Shown here piece by piece: positions 1 to 6,738 of a stretch of 64,000 nt of DNA. Position 1 is the stretch's first letter. Every line of letters starts with the position of its first letter. The notes beneath the pieces were generated by a model. That model did not search any database and was not told where the DNA came from. It saw only the letters and a list, made by a program, of their open reading frames with translations. Position numbers and translations under genes: made by a program. The DNA comes from Bacillota bacterium (lineage in GTDB: Bacteria; Bacillota; Clostridia; Oscillospirales; Ruminococcaceae): positions 186,001-250,000 of the forward strand of contig JAEZDD010000003.1 of assembly GCA_023429785.1 (NCBI GenBank), in the 5' to 3' direction.

Positions 1-715
1 ATTTCGTTTTGAAATTATTTTCTTCACTTATTGTGAGCGAAACAGTTGTATTTTCTGATTGAGAAATTATTGTTTCAAGCATTAAAATTTCATCATACGA
101 AAAGCTGCTAAATTCATCAACGAAAATTTCAACACCGTTGAAATAATCATTGGCTTTTGCAATTTGAGAAGCCTCGCTGATTATTGTCAGCGAGTCCTTC
201 AAATCGTTTTCTTTTAGTACAGTGCAATAATTTTCATACAGCGCATTGATATCGCTGAGCTTTTCCTTCAACGAGCCGGTAATATTCAGGGCTGCTGACT
301 GAAGGTCCTCCGGTGAGATTGAGGATTGTCTTAAATCCTTGACTAAATCAAGCGCATTCGATATGAAGCTTGGCTTGTCCAGCTGTTTTTTATAATATTT
401 TGCCGCTCTGTCAGCTTTAAGCTTTTTTATTGCGAGAAACATCATAATTTGCTTGGCATTATCGTCGGCATATTCACCGCTTTCAGAGCCAAATTCCTTT
501 AATATCTCCTCAGCAAGCCTGTTAAAGCTGAAAACCCTGACATTATTAAAAAGCTTTGCGCCAATTTTTTTATATAAAAGCTTGTCATATTCAAAAGAAA
601 ACTGGTCTGGGATTAAAACCAAAACCGGCTTTTCACCTTTAACTGATTCATAAATGCTTTCAAAAATTCTGTCTGATTTTTCAGTTCTTATTCCACCAGT
701 AATAATTTTAAGCAA
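1..715 (-). CDS. addB: AddB-type helicase-nuclease subunit, N-terminal part
   Basis: Partial gene: the start is inside the window and the rest runs off the left edge, leaving about 238 residues. They match the N-terminal region of AddB/RexB: VLVLIPDQFSFEYD at about residues 31-44, FSFNRLAEE at 62-70 and IFVDEFSSFSYDE near 200. AddB works with AddA to resect double-strand breaks for RecA loading. No ATG fits, so I place the start at TTG 713-715, which has a GGGGGTG ribosome site six bases upstream. The expected Walker A loop reads GGIRTEKS (7-14) and lacks the glycine before the lysine, so ATP binding may be weak or lost. The nuclease half is not visible. The family call is good; the start is likely. 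Confidence 0.82.
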   Translation of the reverse strand, partial: MLKIITGGIRTEKSDRIFESIYESVKGEKPVLVLIPDQFSFEYDKLLYKKIGAKLFNNVRVFSFNRLAEEILKEFGSESGEYADDNAKQIMMFLAIKKLKADRAAKYYKKQLDKPSFISNALDLVKDLRQSSISPEDLQSAALNITGSLKEKLSDINALYENYCTVLKENDLKDSLTIISEASQIAKANDYFNGVEIFVDEFSSFSYDEILMLETIISQSENTTVSLTISEENNFKTK

Positions 716-780
716 AAAATCACCCCCAATAATAAACATTTGTTAAAAATAGTTTATCACGAGGGGAATTTTATGTCAAA

Positions 781-1413
781 TTATTTTATTCCAAAGAAGG
801 ATTTTATACTATTAAATACATCAACACATTTGAACCTGACCTGATATTTCGCCGGCTGTTTTAAAACCTTCACTTGAGATTTGCTGAAGGTCTGAAGGTC
901 GCTGTTTTTTATTGATGGAGCAACACAAAGCGACGGATACATTACACACCACCAGTTTTTCCCCTGTGCAGAGCCGATTGTTATCCTCAATGCGTCATAG
1001 TCACCTGCCGGAAGAGTAATATTGTCATAAACTCGTGTATCAAAATTCATGTGAGTTAATTCGCACTTCACGGGATAATTATACCCATTGTCGGCTATAA
1101 CCTTTTCGGCAATTTTCTGAATTTTATCCATATTGTCAAGGACAAGCTTTTCAACCTCCAGTCGTGACTTCCCCTCTGTGAATAATTCAGATGACTCTTT
1201 TAAGATTTCATCACGAACCTTTAGTTTCAGAGCCTGGTCTTCATCACTGTTTGAATTCGCTAAAATGTGAAGCCTTAAAACATTGTCTGAAATGCCCTCC
1301 AGGTCAGTTGCAAAGGTATTTGTGCTTGAAACCAAAATGGCTATTATTATCCCGATGAATAATGCTATATCCAGCTTTTTAATTTTTAAATTTTTTAAAT
1401 TGAATTTCTTCAT
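781..1413 (-). CDS. spoIIR: Stage II sporulation protein R
   Basis: SpoIIR is made in the forespore under sigma-F and is secreted to activate the SpoIIGA protease, which processes pro-sigma-E in the mother cell. The 210 residues show a positively charged start and one membrane/signal helix at about 14-36. The family block RLHILANS follows at 47-54, with EDQALKLKVRDEIL after it. A later block TLPAGDYDALRITIG leads into KNWWCVMYPSLC. Length is normal for the family. An AAAGGA ribosome site precedes the ATG. A terminator for the upstream pair of genes ends at 1485, so spoIIR probably has its own promoter in 1414-1484. I see only a loose sigma-F-like GGAAAAATA there. Confidence 0.93.
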   Translation of the reverse strand: MKKFNLKNLKIKKLDIALFIGIIIAILVSSTNTFATDLEGISDNVLRLHILANSNSDEDQALKLKVRDEILKESSELFTEGKSRLEVEKLVLDNMDKIQKIAEKVIADNGYNYPVKCELTHMNFDTRVYDNITLPAGDYDALRITIGSAQGKNWWCVMYPSLCVAPSIKNSDLQTFSKSQVKVLKQPAKYQVRFKCVDVFNSIKSFFGIK

Positions 1414-1484
1414 GTTTTATGTCCTTTCAAAATTATGTATTTCTATTATTAACATATTTTTCCATATTATTCACTTCATAATAA

Positions 1485-1508
1485 AAAGGAGCTGAAAACA
1501 GCTCCTTT
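1485..1508 (-). terminator. Intrinsic terminator after the beta-sandwich gene pair
   Basis: A perfect 10-bp stem (AAAGGAGCTG/CAGCTCCTTT) with a TTTT loop, followed on the minus strand by TTTTTATT. It separates the 1523-2436 pair from spoIIR. Confidence 0.85.
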
Positions 1509-1522
1509 AATAATAAAATTAA

Positions 1523-2071
1523 TTATGCTTGAGGTCCGTCGAACGACATGCTGCCACTGATTGGTAAGCCAGCATAGTTAGCATCAGTAAATGTGAAGCT
1601 TTGAAGAGCGGCTGGTGAATTCTGAACATATTGTGATTGAGTTGAGGTTGACATATCTACTGTGATAACACCATCATATATTGAGTGAGTTTCATCAGAA
1701 GTCAATTGTCTTACATATACAGCAACTGGGGTAACTGCGTCAAAAGGAACATAATTAAATACACATACACCTAATGCGCTAATTGTCATTGCTGTTCCAT
1801 AATCGACTGTTCCGGCTTGGTTACATCTAATGAAGGTACCGGATGTTATTGGATTTCCGCCCGGTCCACCTGAATCATTAACGTTAAAGGTAAGAGTACC
1901 TGTTGCGGCAATTGTGAATGCCTGAGAGCCAGTGCCTGAAGTGGCTGTGAAGGTAGCTGGGTCCAGAGAAATATTGCTATAGCCTGTAACTGTTGAAGTT
2001 ACGTCATATAAGCCGGCTGGTAAGTTCGCGCTACCAGCTCCGTTGGTTATGGTAACTGGGTATAGTGCCAT
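1523..2071 (-). CDS. Small repeat protein of CnaB/transthyretin-like beta-sandwich units
   Basis: I do not recognise a named family. The 182-residue protein is Thr/Ser/Ala-rich, with no signal peptide, membrane helix or LPXTG anchor. It reads as one and a half beta-sandwich units. Residues 18-31 hold the strand pattern LPAGLYDVTSTVTGY typical of CnaB/carboxypeptidase-regulatory-like domains, but the strands normally before it are absent. A fuller unit starts at TLTFNVND (59-66) with PITSGTF. The C terminus (157-177) is another unit start, FTFTDANYAGLPISG, and then the protein stops. A strong AAGGAGTGA site sits before the ATG, which overlaps the upstream gene by 25 bases, suggesting coupled translation. 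A spore or surface role is only an inference from neighbouring spoIIR. Confidence 0.72.
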   Translation of the reverse strand: MALYPVTITNGAGSANLPAGLYDVTSTVTGYSNISLDPATFTATSGTGSQAFTIAATGTLTFNVNDSGGPGGNPITSGTFIRCNQAGTVDYGTAMTISALGVCVFNYVPFDAVTPVAVYVRQLTSDETHSIYDGVITVDMSTSTQSQYVQNSPAALQSFTFTDANYAGLPISGSMSFDGPQA

Positions 2072-2436
2072 AAGTTAATCACTCCTTGTTGTATTGGCAA
2101 ATTCTTATAATTTGCATCGGTGAGTTTAAAAGTGACTTTCACTATTCTCGGCGGTTTTTTTATTTTTAGGAATTTGAAATATTGAGAGCAATTCATGCAT
2201 CTGCTTAGCTTAACCCATCTGAAAGCAACAACTGGGCTTAAATAATCGTTCGCCTCTGCCCTTATCTTATATCTCCCGCAATAAGGTATTTCGAACTCTA
2301 CTTTCTCCTTATTTGAAGCTTTTTTAGTGCTGATTATTTCACTATCATTATTATACAAAGTGACATTAAAACAAATTTCTTGAAAACAGTCAGCTTCGCA
2401 AATAACAGTCAATCTGCTTTTTACTAAAGTATCCAT
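2047..2436 (-). CDS. Small beta-sandwich protein, partner of the next gene
   Basis: A 129-residue protein without signal peptide or membrane helix. Residues 8-75 look like one beta-sandwich unit, including IPYCGRYKIRAEANDYL (50-66), which parallels LPAGLYDVTSTVTGY in the following gene. A basic linker follows (KFLKIKKPPR), with the cysteine pair CMNC at 80-83. The last strand motif, VTFKLTDANYKNLPIQQG (101-118), is nearly the same as the C-terminal motif of the following gene. The protein ends there, as if a new domain had begun but not been completed. A GGAGGTG site precedes the ATG. Upstream, GCATATT at about 2487-2493 on the minus strand resembles a sigma-E minus 35 element, but the spacing to a minus 10 is imperfect. 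Function unknown. Confidence 0.7.
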   Translation of the reverse strand: MDTLVKSRLTVICEADCFQEICFNVTLYNNDSEIISTKKASNKEKVEFEIPYCGRYKIRAEANDYLSPVVAFRWVKLSRCMNCSQYFKFLKIKKPPRIVKVTFKLTDANYKNLPIQQGVINLWHYTQLP

Positions 2437-2507
2437 ATTTCACCTCCAAGTAGCAACAGCCACGTTATATAATATTCAATAGAAAACAATATGCCACTAT
2501 TAAAACG

Positions 2508-2548
2508 TCAAAAAATGCAATCAAAGCCTTTTAGCAATGATTGCATTT
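2508..2548 (-). terminator. Terminator after the OadG-like gene
   Basis: Inverted repeat AAATGCAATCA/TGATTGCATTT (2513-2523 and 2538-2548), followed on the minus strand by a run of five T. It lies just downstream of the gene at 2601-2939. Confidence 0.75.
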
Positions 2549-2600
2549 CATAAAAATTTTTTAATTTAATAATACTTAACAATACGTCCTCATAATTTCA

Positions 2601-2939
2601 TTAAAAAGGTCTTGTATTATCGCTAAGCCCAGCTAATGCCCACACAGGTCTTTGTAATCTTGTATTTTTAATACTTCTGATTGCATAGGACTTTCCGTCA
2701 CCTGAAACGGAATTCATTGCTGCAATTGCCGCTGTTATTACAGCAATAACCTCATCACTAATTCCTTCTTCAATAAAAGGTGATGCCTTCGCTGTTTTTA
2801 TTGCTCCGGAAGCTGATTGCTGCTTGTTTGCTTTTTTAAATACGTTATAACTATAAACAGAAACTATAAGTAAAACTAATGCTGCCAAAATAACAACAAG
2901 ACCGGTAACGACCACTGCCAACATATAAGATGTATCCAT
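2601..2939 (-). CDS. OadG-family small membrane protein (decarboxylase gamma-subunit-like)
   Basis: OadG proteins are the small membrane gamma subunits of sodium-pumping oxaloacetate/methylmalonyl-CoA decarboxylases. This 112-residue protein has one N-terminal membrane helix (about 8-31), a charged linker, and the family region ISDEVIAVITAAIAAM followed by YAIRSIK. It ends in the characteristic PVWALAGLSDNTRPF. No alpha, beta or biotin-carrier subunit lies beside it, so it is an orphan copy here and its partner must be encoded elsewhere. It has its own promoter (2987-3015) and terminator (2508-2548). The family call is firm; the sodium-pump role is known for the family but not shown here. Confidence 0.82.
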   Translation of the reverse strand: MDTSYMLAVVVTGLVVILAALVLLIVSVYSYNVFKKANKQQSASGAIKTAKASPFIEEGISDEVIAVITAAIAAMNSVSGDGKSYAIRSIKNTRLQRPVWALAGLSDNTRPF

Positions 2940-2986
2940 TATTCATTCTCCTTTAAAACTCTCATCATAAAACGAAATCTTTTTTT

Positions 2987-3015
2987 ATTATAACCTAATT
3001 TTTTTTATTTTTCAA
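2987..3015 (-). promoter_or_regulatory. Sigma-A promoter of the OadG-like gene
   Basis: TTGAAA (3015-3010), 17-base spacer, TATAAT (2992-2987) on the minus strand, about 50 bases before the start codon. Confidence 0.8.
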
Positions 3016-3095
3016 TATAATATTCGCAAGTTTAGCAAAATTTTTGATATTTAAATTGTTTCAAAATTCAATTTCTTCATTTCCCATTTAAAATA

Positions 3096-3124
3096 TTGTA
3101 TTTTAATAAAAATGCGGTTATACT
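3096..3124 (+). promoter_or_regulatory. Sigma-A promoter of the MscS-type channel gene
   Basis: TTGTAT (3096-3101), 17-base spacer, TATACT (3119-3124), about 20 bases before the start codon. Confidence 0.7.
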
Positions 3125-3145
3125 TAATAGGAAAGGATTGATATT

Positions 3146-3943
3146 ATGTTCGATAATTTTGTTGTTCAGTTTCAAAACAAGCTTCCGACAATTATTTTTG
3201 CTGTCATTTTTTTTATAGTCGGTATTATCATATCGAAGCTTTGTATTAAGCTAATGTCAAGAGGGCTGTCAAAAAGCAAGCTTGACCCGACCTATCACTC
3301 GTTTTTGAAATCGCTTGTTAAGGTCGTTTTATATACTATTATAATAGTAATTGTTCTAAGTAAGCTAGACGTCCCGACATCTTCTATTGTTGCTGTTATT
3401 GGTGCCGCCGGTCTTGCCGTTGGACTTTCACTTCAAAACAGCTTGTCAAATTTGGCTGGCGGATTTATCATTCTTTTTTCAAAGCCCTTTAAAGTGGGTG
3501 ACTATATTGAAGCTGAAAATATTTCAGGAACCGTTCATGCCATTAGCATACTATATACTCGACTTATCACGATAGACAATAAGGTTATTTATATCCCTAA
3601 CGGTAAGATTTCAAGCGCCGTTCTGACAAATTATAACGGAGAAAAAATCAGGCGGCTGGATTTGATTTTTTCAATTAGTTATAATAACGACTTCAGACAA
3701 GCGAAAAATATCATTTTAGATGTAATTAATAAAAACCCGCTATCCATTTTAGAGCCCGCCCCTATTGCCCGTGTAACTGAGCATGGAGCTAATTCTTTGA
3801 AAATCGATGCTAAGGTGTGGGTTTTGGCTGATGATTACTGGAGCTTGCGTTACGATATCCTTGAGGATATTAAGCTTCGCTTTGATGAGGAAGGTATTCA
3901 GATTCCTTTCAGTCAGCTTGATGTCAATTTAAAGAAGGACTAG
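3146..3943 (+). CDS. MscS-family small-conductance mechanosensitive channel
   Basis: These channels open under membrane tension to release solutes in hypo-osmotic shock. The 265 residues show three membrane helices (about 13-35, 57-77 and 84-105). The third is the pore helix with the Gly/Ala-rich pattern VIGAAGLAVGLSLQNSLSN, followed by the conserved LAGGFIILFSKPFKVGDYIE stretch. The cytoplasmic beta and alpha/beta domains follow, with VYIPNGKISSAVLTNY-like text near 150-165. Length fits the short MscS class. An AGGAAAGGA-type ribosome site precedes the ATG. The gene stands alone, with a promoter before it and a bidirectional terminator after it. Confidence 0.92.
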   Translation: MFDNFVVQFQNKLPTIIFAVIFFIVGIIISKLCIKLMSRGLSKSKLDPTYHSFLKSLVKVVLYTIIIVIVLSKLDVPTSSIVAVIGAAGLAVGLSLQNSLSNLAGGFIILFSKPFKVGDYIEAENISGTVHAISILYTRLITIDNKVIYIPNGKISSAVLTNYNGEKIRRLDLIFSISYNNDFRQAKNIILDVINKNPLSILEPAPIARVTEHGANSLKIDAKVWVLADDYWSLRYDILEDIKLRFDEEGIQIPFSQLDVNLKKD

Positions 3944-3975
3944 CTTTCATTAATTTGAATTTAATTTGAAAATAA

Positions 3976-4020
3976 AAAATAACTACGACCAACTCGAATC
4001 AGGCTGGTCGTAGTTATTTT
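3976..4020. terminator. Bidirectional terminator between the MscS gene and the ABC operon
   Basis: A perfect 16-bp inverted repeat AAAATAACTACGACCA/TGGTCGTAGTTATTTT with a 13-base loop, between converging genes. The A and T runs at the two ends serve both directions. Confidence 0.9.
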
Positions 4021-4048
4021 TATTATACAATTAGAATGTATATTTGCG

Positions 4049-4858
4049 CTATCCTTGAATGTATCGAGCTAAAAATTCTCTTGTTCTTGTATTGGAAGGG
4101 CTGACAAACAATTTGTCCGGTGTTCCTTCCTCAACGATTACTCCGCCATCCATGAAAACTGTCCTCGATGAAACTTCCTTAGCGAACTGCATTTCATGGG
4201 TTACAATTACCATTGTCAAGCCCTCGGAAGCTAGAGTTTTCATTACTTCTAAAACCTCGCCCACCATTTCAGGGTCAAGTGCACTCGTTGGCTCGTCGAA
4301 TAATAAAACCTCTGGTTCCATTGCTAAAGCTCTGGCGATAGCAACTCTCTGTTTTTGACCACCTGAAAGCTGATGTGGCTTTGCGTAAATATATGGTGCC
4401 ATGCCAACCTTTTTCAAGTAATAAATTGCTTTTTCCTTTGATTCCTTCTTACTCTTTTTTAAAACAATCTGATTCCCTGACATACAGTTTTGTAAAACCG
4501 TCATATTGCTGAAAAGATTAAAGGACTGAAAAACCATTCCGACTCTTGAACGATAGTCATTTAGCTCCTTCCCTGTGGAAGTTATTCTCTTGTCTTCATA
4601 AATTATTTCGCCGTCAGTCGGGACTTCAAGCATATTGATACATCTGAGCAGGGTCGATTTCCCGCTCCCTGATGCACCGATAATACATACAACATCGCCT
4701 TTACTGACTGAAAAATCAATATCCGTTAAAACCTCATGGTCGCCAAAGCTCTTTTTTAAATGTGATACTGATAATATAGGGGTCGGCTTGTTTTCAAACT
4801 GAAACACTTTGCATTTTTCTTCTGATTTGATGTTATCCTCTGTTAATACTAATTGCAT
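4049..4858 (-). CDS. Polar amino acid ABC transporter ATP-binding protein (GlnQ type)
   Basis: This is the ATPase that drives uptake by the adjoining permease and binding protein. The 269 residues include Walker A GASGSGKST (61-69), Q-loop VFQSFNLF (109-116), signature LSGGQKQR (164-171) and Walker B VLLFDEPTSALDP. The switch histidine lies in IVTHEMQFA. The VFQSFNLF and HEMQFA text is typical of the GlnQ/HisP subgroup. About 27 extra residues precede the core domain. The start at ATG 4858 has a GGGGGG ribosome site. It is the last gene of the three-gene operon 6519 to 4049. The exact amino acid cannot be read from the sequence. Confidence 0.93.
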   Translation of the reverse strand: MQLVLTEDNIKSEEKCKVFQFENKPTPILSVSHLKKSFGDHEVLTDIDFSVSKGDVVCIIGASGSGKSTLLRCINMLEVPTDGEIIYEDKRITSTGKELNDYRSRVGMVFQSFNLFSNMTVLQNCMSGNQIVLKKSKKESKEKAIYYLKKVGMAPYIYAKPHQLSGGQKQRVAIARALAMEPEVLLFDEPTSALDPEMVGEVLEVMKTLASEGLTMVIVTHEMQFAKEVSSRTVFMDGGVIVEEGTPDKLFVSPSNTRTREFLARYIQG

Positions 4859-4875
4859 GATTTTCCCCCCTGTAT

Positions 4876-5652
4876 TTATTTAGCCAAGGCTGATGTGTAA
4901 TGATTGACATCGTCCATATATTCTGTTGCGAGCTTATAGTTTGACGGTCCGTCGAGCTTTTTCTCGATAAGCTGAAGTATTTTTGTTGTAACAGCTGTAA
5001 GAACAAGGTATATAACACAAATGATGAAGAATACTTCAAATATTTTAAAATATGCTCCTGCAACTGAACGGCCCTTATAGAATAGCTCATTAACCGAGAT
5101 GACGCTAAGTACTGATGTGTCTTTAATGTTGCCGACAAGGTTGTTCCCTATCTGAGGAATTATATTTCTGAAAGCCTGAGGAAGGATAACCCTTAGCATT
5201 GTGTCAAAGTGTGACATTCCTATTGCCTTAGCCCCTTCAAACTGACCTTTTTCAATTGATATAATTCCGCCGCGAACGGTTTCAGCCATATAGGCACCTG
5301 TGTTAATTGAAACTATAAATACGCCGGCGAAAATCGGATTCAAGTGAAGCCCGAATACTGATGTTGCGCCGAAATAGATAACCATTGCCTGAACCATCAT
5401 TGGTGTCCCTCTGAAAAAAGCTACATAGCCTTTGAAAATCAGCTTAATTGATTTAAGCAAAATTTTCTTAAAAATATTATCTGTATCTTCGGGAATAGTT
5501 TCAATAATACCAACAATGAATCCAATTAAACATCCAAAAAATGTTCCTACAAATGCAAGAAATAGTGAAATTAATGCTCCGTCAAGGAACTGCTGTCCAT
5601 ACTTTTGAAGGAAAAATATGACCCAGCCCCCAAATGTTGTTGGTATATTCAT
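4876..5652 (-). CDS. Polar amino acid ABC transporter permease (HisM/GlnP type)
   Basis: Membrane subunit of the amino acid importer. The 258 residues have about five membrane helices. They carry the family EAA-type loop, reading GAKAIGMSHFDTMLRVILPQA, and earlier the typical FFRGTPMMVQAMVIYFG. N-terminal text VIFFLQKYGQQFLDGALISL matches the His/Glu/Gln/Arg/opine permease group. It lies 21 bases after the binding-protein gene and 17 bases before the ATPase gene. Only one permease is present, so a homodimer is expected. Substrate unknown. Confidence 0.92.
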   Translation of the reverse strand: MNIPTTFGGWVIFFLQKYGQQFLDGALISLFLAFVGTFFGCLIGFIVGIIETIPEDTDNIFKKILLKSIKLIFKGYVAFFRGTPMMVQAMVIYFGATSVFGLHLNPIFAGVFIVSINTGAYMAETVRGGIISIEKGQFEGAKAIGMSHFDTMLRVILPQAFRNIIPQIGNNLVGNIKDTSVLSVISVNELFYKGRSVAGAYFKIFEVFFIICVIYLVLTAVTTKILQLIEKKLDGPSNYKLATEYMDDVNHYTSALAK

Positions 5653-5673
5653 TTAAACCTACTCCTAACTGAA

Positions 5674-6519
5674 TTATTTTGAAAGTGGTTGATTTTTGAT
5701 TGCTTCTTTTAGTAATTTATCCTTATCTGCATCTGTAATTTTCTTTAGTGCTTCGTTGATATCCTTAACAACCTGTTCATTTCCCTTTTTGAATGCGATA
5801 CCTAGGTTTACATCCTCGTCACTTACCTTAAAGGAGTCCTTTGGATCCGGTTTAATCATTACTAGGTCTGGGTTTGAAGCCATTGCTGATACGGCTGTTG
5901 GTTCATCACATGTTATTAAATCAACTGCGCCTGAGGATACTGCTACTATCAAGCTTGGAACGTTTTCAAGGGCTGGCTGAACATTTGCATTTGGTATCTG
6001 GCTGCTCATATCATACCAGATTGTATTTAGCATTGATGTACATTTTGCGCCCTTAAGGTCGCTTAATGTCTTTGCACTTGCGTACTTGCTGTCCTTTTTA
6101 ACTAGAGCAACGATTCCGGCAACATAATATGGGTCTGAGAAATCCATGCTCACCTTTCTCTTTTCAGTGATACTGATACAAGAAATTGCTGCGTCATATG
6201 TTCCTGTCTGAACGCCTAGAAGCATTCCGTCCCAGTCAATTTTATAAGCTTTAAACTCATATCCGGCAAGCTCACATGCTTTTTTCATAATCTGAACGTC
6301 GAATCCATTTGTATATTCATTTGAATCTGTGATTTTAACTGCTCCGTTTGACTCGTCATTCTGAGTCCAGCAGAATGGTGCACTCTGACATTCAAAACCA
6401 ACCTTTAGGATTTTCTTCCCGTTTGCTGCTGTGTCTTCCTTCTTCTGACATCCTGTAAATAATCCTACTGACATAATTGCAGCCAAAGCAATACAGACGA
6501 TTTTCTTACTCATTTTCAT
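5674..6519 (-). CDS. Amino acid ABC transporter substrate-binding lipoprotein
   Basis: Captures the amino acid outside the cell and delivers it to the permease. The 281 residues begin with a lipoprotein signal, whose lipobox Gly-Cys falls at about 23-24 (VGLFTGCQKK). A bilobal type-3 periplasmic-binding fold follows. Visible family text includes GFDVQIMKKACELAGYEFK, WDGMLLGVQTGTYDAAISCISITEKRK and MDFSDPYY, the usual region that closes around the amino-acid alpha groups. A GAGAGGAG ribosome site precedes the ATG. First gene of the operon, behind a promoter and two tandem terminator-like hairpins. Confidence 0.93.
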   Translation of the reverse strand: MKMSKKIVCIALAAIMSVGLFTGCQKKEDTAANGKKILKVGFECQSAPFCWTQNDESNGAVKITDSNEYTNGFDVQIMKKACELAGYEFKAYKIDWDGMLLGVQTGTYDAAISCISITEKRKVSMDFSDPYYVAGIVALVKKDSKYASAKTLSDLKGAKCTSMLNTIWYDMSSQIPNANVQPALENVPSLIVAVSSGAVDLITCDEPTAVSAMASNPDLVMIKPDPKDSFKVSDEDVNLGIAFKKGNEQVVKDINEALKKITDADKDKLLKEAIKNQPLSK

Positions 6520-6557
6520 AATAAAACTCCTCTCAATTTTGACAACTAATAAAAAAA

Positions 6558-6596
6558 GACAATAGCATACAGTTTTTTTAAACTGACACCATCGTC
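6558..6596 (-). promoter_or_regulatory. Leader hairpin 2, terminator-like, just before the ABC operon
   Basis: On the minus strand an imperfect stem (GACGATGGTGTCAGTTT against AAACTGTATGCTATTGTC, several G-U pairs) is followed directly by seven T (6557-6551). It lies between the promoter at 6665-6693 and the first gene of the ABC operon, so transcription must pass it for expression. Confidence 0.65.
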
Positions 6597-6608
6597 ATTT
6601 AATACTTT

Positions 6609-6644
6609 AAAAAAAAGACATCAGTATATCAATACTGACGTCTT
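6609..6644 (-). promoter_or_regulatory. Leader hairpin 1, terminator-like, before the ABC operon
   Basis: Stem AAGACGTCAGTAT/ATACTGATGTCTT (13 pairs, one G-U) with a four-base loop and then eight T on the minus strand. It begins only about 14 bases after the predicted transcription start. It could also stop read-through from the dehydrogenase gene upstream. Confidence 0.75.
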
Positions 6645-6664
6645 CGTCTTTTTATTATGTTGTT

Positions 6665-6693
6665 ATTATACATTATTCGAAATACTTCGTCAA
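6665..6693 (-). promoter_or_regulatory. Consensus sigma-A promoter of the amino acid ABC operon
   Basis: TTGACG (6693-6688), 17-base spacer, TATAAT (6670-6665), with a predicted start near 6658. No other promoter-like sequence lies between the two hairpins and the first gene. Confidence 0.85.
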
Positions 6694-6738
6694 TTAACAT
6701 ATATGCCAAAATATTATATAATATAACATTATAAATTA

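Noticed and set aside
2047..2071. The overlap of the two beta-sandwich genes as a sequencing frameshift
   Set aside because: The second gene has its own strong ribosome site at the right distance, and both products end at an equivalent point after the same motif. Not fully excluded.
6558..6644. The two hairpins as ordinary terminators of the dehydrogenase gene only
   Set aside because: A consensus promoter lies upstream of both and no other promoter lies before the ABC operon, so they must also act in that operon's leader. I kept a double role open.
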